Shown here piece by piece: positions 21,471 through 27,582 of a stretch of 27,582 nucleotides of DNA (position 1 is the stretch's first letter; every line of letters starts with the position of its first letter). The stretch covers positions 1 to 27,582 of the IMG/VR virus record IMGVR_UViG_3300022591_000528; one strand, written 5' to 3'. The stretch is from a virus. The position numbers were made by a program, and so were the translations under genes. The notes beneath the pieces are model-generated. The model was given only the letters and a program-made list of their open reading frames with translations. It had not been told where the DNA came from and made no database searches.

Positions 21471-22597
21471 ACATATGGCATGTTATACCGACGACAATAT
21501 TGCTGAGTATATCAGGGCTATGTTACTCTGCAATAGGAACCGTAACGGAACAGATCAATACCCCGCCATCCATACAACGGAAGGCACAGACTCTGACTGG
21601 CGCAAAAGGCACAGGCGTAGAGATGAACGACGCCGTAAGGACAGCACAGGGTAAAGTAGGTATTACGTTTGAAGATAATACTAAAGTACAAGTAAATGAA
21701 AACAGTAAACTAGTCATTGACGACTTTGTTTACGATCCTAAAAAAGGATCTGGCAAACTAGCACTTAATATGGCTATGGGCACGGTTCGCTATGCTAGCG
21801 GCCAAATTGCTAAAAACAATCCACAAAGTGTAGGTATCAATACTCCTAGTGCTACTGTTAGTGTGCGTGGTACAGACTTTACTGCTACTGTAGATGAATT
21901 AGGTCGCAGTACATTTATTTTGCTACCTAGTTGTCCAAGTGATCGTATGACTAGAACTGTTAGTGATATTGAATCAAATTGTAAGACTGGAGAAATTGTT
22001 GTTGGAAACGATGCTGGGTTTGTTATACTTAATCAGCCATTCCAAGCAACCAAGGTAGACAGCAGAGGTAGCCCACCAAGTGCTCCGGCTATTTTAAAAC
22101 TTAGTGAGGGTGCTATTAACAATATGTTAATTGTTGTACCTCCTAAAGAATTAAATCAGCAAGCAGAAAAAACTAGTGTGAAACTTGAAATGAAAACAGC
22201 ACTAGATATGGACTTCTTAAAAGAACAAGGGCTTGCTAATGCCTTAGATGAACAGCAAAAAGAAATGTATCAAGATAAATTAGCACGTAACTTTCTTGAT
22301 CAAAATTTTCTTGCAAATATTTTAGATATCATTGATAGTATGATGAAAGCACAAATGAATCTATTAAACACAACTAGCAACAAACTATTGCCAGACTATA
22401 ATGCTCTCACAGGTATAACTGTAGATATACAAGAACCAAAAATAACATTAGCTAGAGACGATGGTAGTAATGTAATGAGTGTAACAGTACCTACTAGTCA
22501 AAATACAACAATGTATATGACACAAGGTGCAATGGATACTATTAAGAATCGTATTAACAGCGGAGGGTCAACGGTTATTACGTTGATACAAAGATAA
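21467..22597 (+). CDS. Exported FecR-domain protein
   Basis: This 376-residue protein has a signal peptide (about residues 1-22) and a FecR domain: AQTLTGAKGTGVEMNDAVRT, VGITFEDNTKVQVNENSKLV, then MAMGTVRYASG and INTPSATVSVRGTDFTATVDE (to about residue 145). The C-terminal two thirds are helical (ALDMDFLKEQGLANALDEQ and DIIDSMMKAQMN) with no known motif. FecR-domain proteins without a membrane sensor part are often found beside curli-like or surface-protein genes and CHASE2 cyclases in proteobacteria. It overlaps the small upstream gene as ATGA and the next curlin gene as TAATG. It probably acts in the periplasm or at the surface; its partner is unknown. Confidence 0.82.
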   Translation: MNIWHVIPTTILLSISGLCYSAIGTVTEQINTPPSIQRKAQTLTGAKGTGVEMNDAVRTAQGKVGITFEDNTKVQVNENSKLVIDDFVYDPKKGSGKLALNMAMGTVRYASGQIAKNNPQSVGINTPSATVSVRGTDFTATVDELGRSTFILLPSCPSDRMTRTVSDIESNCKTGEIVVGNDAGFVILNQPFQATKVDSRGSPPSAPAILKLSEGAINNMLIVVPPKELNQQAEKTSVKLEMKTALDMDFLKEQGLANALDEQQKEMYQDKLARNFLDQNFLANILDIIDSMMKAQMNLLNTTSNKLLPDYNALTGITVDIQEPKITLARDDGSNVMSVTVPTSQNTTMYMTQGAMDTIKNRINSGGSTVITLIQR

Positions 22598-23193
22598 TGG
22601 AACGTGCAATAATTATTGCTACAATGGTTTTCTTAGTTGCTGGATTAGGGCAATGTAATAAATCCCATGCCGCTGACAATACAATCGTAATTGATCAGAT
22701 AGGCACAGGAAATCAAACAACTGTAACACAAGACGGTACTGGACATAGTGCTACTATTACTGCTGGTTACGGTATCTCAGTCGACTATAATGTGTTTGCT
22801 ATTACACAACAAGGTGCGGCAAAGACAGCTACAATAGAACTTAAATCTGGTATCAATAATACATTTAATATACAGCAAGATGGCACAGGAAATCATACTG
22901 CCGCAATACAAAATATGATCGGCTCTGGAAACAATGTTAATATATCACAAAGCGGCGCAGGCAACCATACACTTAATGTTACTAATCCGTGGAATGCTAC
23001 AAATAATGGTAATACTGTAACTGCTACCCAAAGCGGCGGAGTCGGTGCAGATAAACGATTTGATTTAATGTTTAGTGGTGCTACGGGTGCAGGTGTTACT
23101 ATTAATCAAACAAATCCAACAACTCCAGATCAAGCTGGTATGAATATCCAGTGTAATCCATGCGGTTCTGGTTGGTCTTACACCAAATTTTAA
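22597..23193 (+). CDS. Curlin-repeat amyloid protein, second copy
   Basis: This 198-residue protein has a signal peptide (about residues 1-25, ending SHAA) and curlin-type repeats: IVIDQIGTGNQTTVTQDGTG, FAITQQGAAKTATI, FNIQQDGTGNHTAAI, VNISQSGAGNHTLNV and a final VTINQTNP. The C terminus ends in CNPCGSGWSYTKF, a Cys pair and aromatic cap absent from the first copy, which might mark it as the nucleator (CsgB role) or the fibre end; this is inference. Its ATG overlaps the FecR gene stop by one base (TAATG), with no ribosome-binding site. Confidence 0.85.
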   Translation: MERAIIIATMVFLVAGLGQCNKSHAADNTIVIDQIGTGNQTTVTQDGTGHSATITAGYGISVDYNVFAITQQGAAKTATIELKSGINNTFNIQQDGTGNHTAAIQNMIGSGNNVNISQSGAGNHTLNVTNPWNATNNGNTVTATQSGGVGADKRFDLMFSGATGAGVTINQTNPTTPDQAGMNIQCNPCGSGWSYTKF

Positions 23194-23195
23194 CA

Positions 23196-23203
23196 GATAA
23201 ATA
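23196..23203 (+). promoter_or_regulatory. Possible late promoter box before the cyclase gene
   Basis: GATAAATA begins two bases after the stop of the second curlin gene and ends 4 nt before the cyclase ATG. The spacing is 3 nt shorter than at the two other leaderless late starts, so the transcript could begin at or within the start codon; weaker than those cases. Confidence 0.4.
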
Positions 23204-23207
23204 CTGG

Positions 23208-25250
23208 ATGATAAAAAAGATCCTTTTGAGCCCGTGGACTGCTCTATTGACCTTAGTGTTAATAGTGGGCATACGTGTTGCAGACCCCTCATTTGTCGAA
23301 AGTGTAAGATTACGATATTTTGACACACTAATCACTAGCAAAGCACCTACAGAAAATAACATCTATACAGTAAACATAGATGAAGCTAGCTTAGACAAAT
23401 ACGGCCAGTGGCCACTACCAAGAGCTCAATATGCAAAAATTATTCAAGATCTTTATGCTCGTCACGCTGGCCTTGTTGTGCTCAACGTGCTCATGGCTGA
23501 GCCTGATCGCACTGGTGGAGATGCAGTACTTTCTGCCACTCTTAAAAATTATCCAGTAATACTTGGAAGTGTTCCAAGTGCAAAAACTAAAAATACACCC
23601 CGTGTTCCAGGTAGTGCAGTTTTAGGTCCAGAGTACTTAGATCAAATTGTTACATACCCAGGGTTAATTGCCAACGTGCCTGCATTAGAAAACAATGCCT
23701 ATGGAGTTGGTATTGTAAACACACTACCAGAAGTAGATGGAGTTAATCGTCGTATACCTTTAATTGTTACAGTTGAGGGAAAACTATATCCAGGTCTAGC
23801 AATGGAAACATTACGTGCTGCCGCAGGAGATACTACTTTCCAAGTAAAGTTGTTTGAGGGTGGGGTTGAAAAGATGCGTATTCCTAAGTTTGGGCCTGTA
23901 ACAACAGATAACTTAGGTCGCGTGTGGGTTGATTGGAGTCAGCAAAGTAAATCAGTATCACTAACAGATTTACCTAAAGACTTTGGCGGAGCAATCGTAA
24001 TTGTAGGACCAACTGCCGCAGGTATTGGAAATCCTGTACCAACAAGCAAAGGTGCAGTTTGGCCGCATGAAGTACAAGCCAGTGTAGTTGCTACAATGGC
24101 AAACGGTGTTACCATCCAACGTCCAGATTGGGCAGATGGTGCTGAAATTCTTGCCTTGGTAGTATTAGGCATAGCTTTACTATTTTTAACAAGGTGGACT
24201 TATGTTGGACTTTCTAGTGGCGTTATCGCTCTTGGTATTTTGTACCCTATATCTCACTATGTTTACGAGACTAATCTTTGGCTTGTTGACATTACCTCTC
24301 TTGCTGTGGGTATTACTCTTATTTTGCTTCATGCTTACGGGATTAAGTTTGTAAGTGAATTCTTACAGAAACAAGCTATTAAGAAACAGTTTGCTGGTTA
24401 CTGCTCTAAGGAAGTTGTAGAGCTACTACAAAAAGATCCAGACCTAATCAAGCGCGGTGTACGTAAAGACGTATCAGTTATGTTCAGTGACCTACGTGGC
24501 TTTACACCTATTGGCGAACACTATGGTGATGACGTGGCTGGCCTAGGCAAATACATGAACGGCTACATGGATGCTATTAGCCAACCAATGTTAGACAACA
24601 AAGGTATGGTTATCAAGTATGTAGGCGATGCGTCAATGCACATACACGGCGCTCCTATTGAAGATCCTAACCATGCTCATACTATTGTTAAAGTAGGTTT
24701 AGAGATGTTGGATAAAGTAGACGAGTATACTAAACTAATGGAAGCACAAGGTTTACCACCAGCGGCAATGGGTTGGGGTTGTAACTCGGGTATTGGCTTT
24801 ATTGGTGAGATGGGTTCAACAGAACGACACAGCTATGACATCTTAGGTGATATGGTTTCAACTGCCGCTCGTTTAGAAGCACGTTGTAAAGCATATGGTG
24901 TGTTATGTATTATTGGTGCTGAAACATACAATAGAACTAAAGATGACTTCTGTTACTTGTATTTGGATAACTTACAACCAAAAGGTAAAACTGTAGCAGA
25001 TGCTATCTATACAGCGTTGCGTACAAAAGGTGCAGACTATTCCGCAGACATTGGCTTGCATAACATGATGCATGATTTATATAAAGCAAAAGAGTTCGAT
25101 AATGCGGCCGCTATGTGTGCAAAGCTAAAAGGTAACTTTGGCGGACAAATGGACAAATACTACAAGATGTGGATCGAACGTTGTGAGTTCATGAAACAGC
25201 AAGACCTACCGGAGAATTGGAATGGTGAATTTGTGGCCCATGAGAAATAA
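23208..25250 (+). CDS. CHASE2-domain class III adenylate/guanylate cyclase
   Basis: Starting at the ATG at 23208, the first after the second curlin gene, the protein has 680 residues. An N-terminal span (about 5-20) leads into a CHASE2 sensor domain (YTVNIDEASLDKYGQWPLPR; VVLNVLMAEPDR; up to about 300), three more spans (about 307-385) and a class III cyclase domain. Metal-binding D428 (FSDLRGFT) and D474 (VGDA), purine-site K470 and D544, and R555 are present. The transition-state Asn expected before the Arg is Ser551 (GDMVSTAARLE). K470 and D544 favour ATP as substrate. The sensor faces the periplasm, next to the curli products; a cyclic-nucleotide enzyme in a phage is very unusual. Confidence 0.88.
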   Translation: MIKKILLSPWTALLTLVLIVGIRVADPSFVESVRLRYFDTLITSKAPTENNIYTVNIDEASLDKYGQWPLPRAQYAKIIQDLYARHAGLVVLNVLMAEPDRTGGDAVLSATLKNYPVILGSVPSAKTKNTPRVPGSAVLGPEYLDQIVTYPGLIANVPALENNAYGVGIVNTLPEVDGVNRRIPLIVTVEGKLYPGLAMETLRAAAGDTTFQVKLFEGGVEKMRIPKFGPVTTDNLGRVWVDWSQQSKSVSLTDLPKDFGGAIVIVGPTAAGIGNPVPTSKGAVWPHEVQASVVATMANGVTIQRPDWADGAEILALVVLGIALLFLTRWTYVGLSSGVIALGILYPISHYVYETNLWLVDITSLAVGITLILLHAYGIKFVSEFLQKQAIKKQFAGYCSKEVVELLQKDPDLIKRGVRKDVSVMFSDLRGFTPIGEHYGDDVAGLGKYMNGYMDAISQPMLDNKGMVIKYVGDASMHIHGAPIEDPNHAHTIVKVGLEMLDKVDEYTKLMEAQGLPPAAMGWGCNSGIGFIGEMGSTERHSYDILGDMVSTAARLEARCKAYGVLCIIGAETYNRTKDDFCYLYLDNLQPKGKTVADAIYTALRTKGADYSADIGLHNMMHDLYKAKEFDNAAAMCAKLKGNFGGQMDKYYKMWIERCEFMKQQDLPENWNGEFVAHEK

Positions 25251-25251
25251 C

Positions 25252-25280
25252 TTTACAGAGTTATTTGCAGAGTGTATACT
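25252..25280 (+). promoter_or_regulatory. Sigma70-type promoter giving a leaderless mRNA
   Basis: TTTACA (25252-25257), a 17-bp spacer and TATACT (25275-25280) are one mismatch each from consensus. The ATG at 25287 begins exactly 6 nt after the -10 box, the fifth case of this geometry, and this fixes the start of the next gene. Confidence 0.75.
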
Positions 25281-25286
25281 AGACAG

Positions 25287-26021
25287 ATGCGTAGAATCTT
25301 ATCTTTATTGGTACTTCTTACCTTTTTATATAATGGGCAAGCAATCGCCTCCACTACCAAACCTTTGTCTATCACCGCTTCGAGCTGGCTCGTGGCTGAC
25401 GGCGAAGGTAAAATAATACAGGGCGAAAATACTCAGCAACAACGTAGTATTGCTAGTATTACTAAGTTAATGACTGTTATGGTTGTGCTTGACGCACATC
25501 AAGAATTAGATCAACAGCTTAGACAATTTACTCGCCGAGAATTAATACAACTAGCATTGGTTAAATCTGATAACAAAGCCGCAATCGAATTATGCGACAA
25601 CTACCCTGACGGGAAAGATCATTGTATCCGTGCTATGAATGAAAAAGCTCGCAGTTTAGGATTAACACAAACAAAGTATGTTGAGGCAAGCGGCCTTAGT
25701 GTGTTTAATGTTAGTAACGCTGAAGAACTAATTAAGATTGTTATAGCGGCAAGCGGCTACGAAGAAATCGTACAAGCAAGTCGTTCAAGCCAAGTTAAGA
25801 TTAGAAACAAAAAGAAGTGGTTTATCTTTAATAATACAAACCCTATCATAGGCAAGCGTCATGAGTTTGTTGTAAGTAAAACAGGCTATATTAGAGCAAG
25901 TGGCGGCTGTATTGTTATGATGCTTGATACAGATATTGGCCGCCGTATTGTTGTAGTGCTTGGCAGTAAGAACACGCATACACGTATTCCCGAAGCAGAG
26001 TTTATTGCTAAGAGTTTCTAA
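25287..26021 (+). CDS. S11-family penicillin-binding endopeptidase (PbpG-like)
   Basis: This 244-residue protein has a signal peptide (about residues 1-21) and the three active-site motifs of S11 D-Ala-D-Ala peptidases: SITK (S57, K60), SDN (S94-N96) and KTG (198-200). The short length, without the C-terminal anchor domain of PBP5-type enzymes, fits PbpG/PBP7-type endopeptidases that cut peptidoglycan cross-links. In a phage it could loosen the wall for lysis, for entry or for passage of the curli channel. It starts on a predicted leaderless mRNA. Its 3' end overlaps the minus-strand desaturase gene by 14 bp, tail to tail. Confidence 0.9.
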   Translation: MRRILSLLVLLTFLYNGQAIASTTKPLSITASSWLVADGEGKIIQGENTQQQRSIASITKLMTVMVVLDAHQELDQQLRQFTRRELIQLALVKSDNKAAIELCDNYPDGKDHCIRAMNEKARSLGLTQTKYVEASGLSVFNVSNAEELIKIVIAASGYEEIVQASRSSQVKIRNKKKWFIFNNTNPIIGKRHEFVVSKTGYIRASGGCIVMMLDTDIGRRIVVVLGSKNTHTRIPEAEFIAKSF

Positions 26022-26712
26022 CTTTAGCAAGTCCAACAAATTCAAATATTTTAAACCACATCCAACCGCCGTCAAACTCGAACCATCGACGACTTAGTTT
26101 AGGATTTGCCGGATCTAAGTGATGGTTATTGTGTAGTTCTTCACCGCCAATTAATATACCCCATGGACTAACATTGCGACTATGGTCCTTGGTCTCGCCA
26201 TTGCGATATCCCCACCAATGTCCTATGCCGTTAATGAATCCAGCGGCCCAGAATGGAATCCATATCATCTGTACACCCCACACTAGAAAACCCCACGGCC
26301 CAAATAACAACAGGTCTATAACCAACATTACAAGAATGCCGTGGCGGTGATATCTAGTGTAGAAAACTTCAATACGATCCTTAGGCGTGCCGGCACCATA
26401 TTTAATGACCATATTAGGATCTTTAGTTGCTTCATGGTACAAACTCCAGCCGCCTAATAATAGTCTCTTAATGCCAAATACGTGTGGACTATGCGGATCA
26501 CCTTCTACGTCTGTATTTTGATGATGTTTACGGTGAACTGCTACCCATGCTTTAGTAGTCATCCCAGTAGTCATCCATAACCAAAATCTCATAAAGTGAC
26601 TTAATATAGGGTGAAATTCAATACCACGATGAGCTTGGCATCTATGCAAATATAGTGTAACACAAACTATTGTAATGTGCGTCATTAATAACGTAGATAG
26701 GATTATATTCAT
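26008..26712 (-). CDS. Membrane fatty-acid (acyl-CoA/acyl-lipid) desaturase
   Basis: This 234-residue membrane protein has the three His boxes of delta-9-type desaturases: HRCQAH (residues 23-28), HRKHH (about 60-64) and HNNHH (about 196-200), with hydrophobic spans between them. It would insert a double bond into host acyl chains and so change membrane fluidity. It is short for the family (usual about 280-320), with a reduced N terminus. A late box (GATAAATA on this strand) ends exactly 7 nt before its ATG, so the mRNA is almost leaderless. A glycosyltransferase gene lies upstream on the same strand. Confidence 0.92.
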   Translation of the reverse strand: MNIILSTLLMTHITIVCVTLYLHRCQAHRGIEFHPILSHFMRFWLWMTTGMTTKAWVAVHRKHHQNTDVEGDPHSPHVFGIKRLLLGGWSLYHEATKDPNMVIKYGAGTPKDRIEVFYTRYHRHGILVMLVIDLLLFGPWGFLVWGVQMIWIPFWAAGFINGIGHWWGYRNGETKDHSRNVSPWGILIGGEELHNNHHLDPANPKLSRRWFEFDGGWMWFKIFEFVGLAKVRNS

Positions 26713-26719
26713 AGTCGAA

Positions 26720-26727
26720 TATTTATC
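26720..26727 (-). promoter_or_regulatory. T4-like late promoter box, minus strand
   Basis: Read on the minus strand this is GATAAATA, ending 7 nt before the desaturase ATG, the same spacing as for the 16846 gene. It overlaps an 8-bp inverted repeat. Confidence 0.65.
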
Positions 26728-26749
26728 CGTAAAAGTACTGGTTACGGAT
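26725..26749. repeat. Inverted repeat between glycosyltransferase and desaturase genes
   Basis: ATCCGTAA (26725-26732) and TTACGGAT (26742-26749) are perfect complements around a 9-nt centre. It lies between two minus-strand genes, so it could be a transcription end for the glycosyltransferase (no T-run follows) or an operator, because it overlaps the late box. Confidence 0.5.
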
Positions 26750-26761
26750 TCCAGCGATACC

Positions 26762-27582
26762 TTATCTTGTACCCGATTTTATTAAATTATTTTTAAAGAT
26801 TTCCCAAGCATTTTCCCAAGTCCAACGCTGACTGCCTTCCCATACTTTCTTACGATCTAGCATTAGTGTGTCTTTAACTGCTTGTTTCAAATCGTCATTC
26901 ATGCAACCTGTAATTCCTTCATCAATAACATCTTCTGGCCCTTGACACGGATACGCCGCTACAGGAGTACCGCAGGCCATTGCTTCTATCATAACAATGC
27001 CAAATGTTTCCCAACGACTTGGAAACACAAACACATCTGCTAATCGATAGTAATCGGCAAGATCTTTACCTGTTTTAAATCCTACAAATTCCACAGTTGG
27101 ATATTTTTTCTTATAAGTTTCTAGCATAGGGCCGTCACCTACCATAATTTTACGAGCGCCTGTATATTCTAGTTCAAAGAACGCTTCTAAATTCTTTTCT
27201 TTAGATACACGACTAACGCATACAAGGATGGGCCTAATACTGTTATTGCGGCTACTAGGATAAAATATATCACGGTCAACGCCGCGACTCCATGGGATAA
27301 CATCTCCGTCAAACCCATGATCTTTTAACTCCTTAACCATGCTGTCTGTAGTTGTTAGAACTTTGCCACTATGCTTATGAAACCAGCGTACAAAGCGCCA
27401 AGTGATAGACTCAGGTATTCCAAATAGTTTCTTAAGTCCTTCTGGAAACTTAGTATGATAAGCGGTATTGTGAGGAATACCAGCCAATGAAAGATATGCT
27501 CTAGCCCACAGACCAAGAGGACCCTCTGTGGCGATATGGATATAATCCGGAGATATCTCCTCAATCTTCTTGCCCAAGTTCC
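26762..27582 (-). CDS. Family 4 glycosyltransferase, N terminus outside the window
   Basis: At least 272 residues are visible; the frame is open to the window edge. The visible part resembles GT4 enzymes of the lipid-linked mannosyl/sulfoquinovosyl group: ATEGPLGLWARAYLSLAGIP, YHTKFPEGLKK, VIPWSRGVDRDIFYP, then the nucleotide-sugar site with FVFPSRWETFGIVMIEAMACG containing the E-x7-E pair, and GPEDVIDEG. It would transfer a sugar from a nucleotide donor to a lipid or surface glycan. Beside the desaturase it suggests envelope lipid changes. No sensible start lies within the window (a TTG at 27577 is internal), so the protein is truncated by the edge, not broken. Confidence 0.88.
   Translation of the reverse strand, partial: NLGKKIEEISPDYIHIATEGPLGLWARAYLSLAGIPHNTAYHTKFPEGLKKLFGIPESITWRFVRWFHKHSGKVLTTTDSMVKELKDHGFDGDVIPWSRGVDRDIFYPSSRNNSIRPILVCVSRVSKEKNLEAFFELEYTGARKIMVGDGPMLETYKKKYPTVEFVGFKTGKDLADYYRLADVFVFPSRWETFGIVMIEAMACGTPVAAYPCQGPEDVIDEGITGCMNDDLKQAVKDTLMLDRKKVWEGSQRWTWENAWEIFKNNLIKSGTR

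Noticed and set aside
23160-23207. Upstream start of the cyclase gene
   Set aside because: It overlaps the second curlin gene, and the ATG at 23208 gives a normal membrane-anchor start.
24288-24293. TTGACA inside the cyclase gene, and other isolated TTGACA sites such as 20165
   Set aside because: No -10 box at the right distance.
18589-25250. The curli and cyclase genes as a host operon
   Set aside because: The same junction style, leaders and late-type boxes continue through it, and curli clusters are reported in pelagimyophages; the order CsgF, CsgG, curlin, FecR also lacks the usual bacterial csgD, csgE and csgC.
27572-27577. TTG at 27577 as the true start of the glycosyltransferase
   Set aside because: The frame is open to the edge and the visible part lacks the N-terminal sugar-acceptor domain start expected of GT4 enzymes.
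1-27582. tRNA, rRNA, tmRNA or CRISPR arrays
   Set aside because: No cloverleaf-like stretch, rRNA-like block or regularly spaced repeats were seen; almost all bases are in protein genes.

Overview
The window reads as part of the genome of a T4-like (contractile-tailed) marine or freshwater phage, most likely related to the pelagimyophage/cyanomyophage group. The phage reading rests on class Ia ribonucleotide reductase with glutaredoxin, a PAAR spike-tip protein, a MazG-like and a DexA-like nuclease-type enzyme, a free-standing HNH homing endonuclease, a SleB-type lysin beside a holin-like protein, a phage-type ribosomal protein bS21, dense same-strand packing, and several GATAAATA boxes that match the NATAAATA late-promoter motif described for T4-like cyanophages. 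The host cannot be read directly. The heme oxygenase plus PcyX-type bilin reductase pair and the curli cluster both resemble what has been reported for phages of marine proteobacteria (SAR11-like alphaproteobacteria being the favoured guess).

Layout. 1-4.4 kb: nucleotide metabolism (nrdA, a class II aldolase, nrdB, glutaredoxin). 4.3-6.7 kb: small conserved phage proteins, PAAR tip, deoxyribonucleotidase, histone-H1-like protein. 6.7-8.3 kb: a small possible ORF, lysin, holin-like protein, virion protein. 8.3-10.5 kb: a membrane/coiled-coil protein that probably continues by -1 frameshifting, an acidic-tailed unknown, bS21. 10.5-12.8 kb: homing endonuclease, DexA-like exonuclease, MazG-like protein. 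12.8-16.8 kb: a proteostasis and tetrapyrrole block (DnaK, Hsp20, ClpS, heme oxygenase, bilin reductase). 16.8-18.5 kb: large unknown late gene. 18.5-25.3 kb: curli-like block (CsgF, CsgG with an SH3-like tail, two curlin-repeat proteins, FecR-domain protein) followed by a CHASE2 nucleotide cyclase. 25.3-27.6 kb: penicillin-binding endopeptidase, then on the minus strand a fatty-acid desaturase and a glycosyltransferase cut by the window edge.

The strongest new signals are regulatory. (1) dnaK and hsp20 carry the same two-hairpin 5' leader: a first hairpin with a conserved bulged G and three compensatory or compatible pair changes, a 3-nt spacer, then a hairpin in which TTGCTT pairs with the AAGGAG ribosome-binding site around a bulged G, as in ROSE-type RNA thermometers. 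(2) Five genes have a near-consensus sigma70 promoter whose -10 box ends exactly 6 nt before an ATG, so their mRNAs should be leaderless; two more have the late box exactly 7 nt before ATG. (3) An A AAA AAG slippery heptamer in the right frame joins the 8336 gene to a 112-codon downstream frame without any normal start codon. (4) Many genes join by TAATG or TAATATG with little or no Shine-Dalgarno sequence, in a genome that supplies its own bS21.

Working together, the window suggests control of nucleotide pools, protein folding and turnover, tetrapyrrole conversion to a bilin, an extracellular amyloid/secretion system tied to a cyclic-nucleotide enzyme, and envelope lipid/peptidoglycan remodelling. 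All functional statements come from reading motifs by eye; no database search was run.
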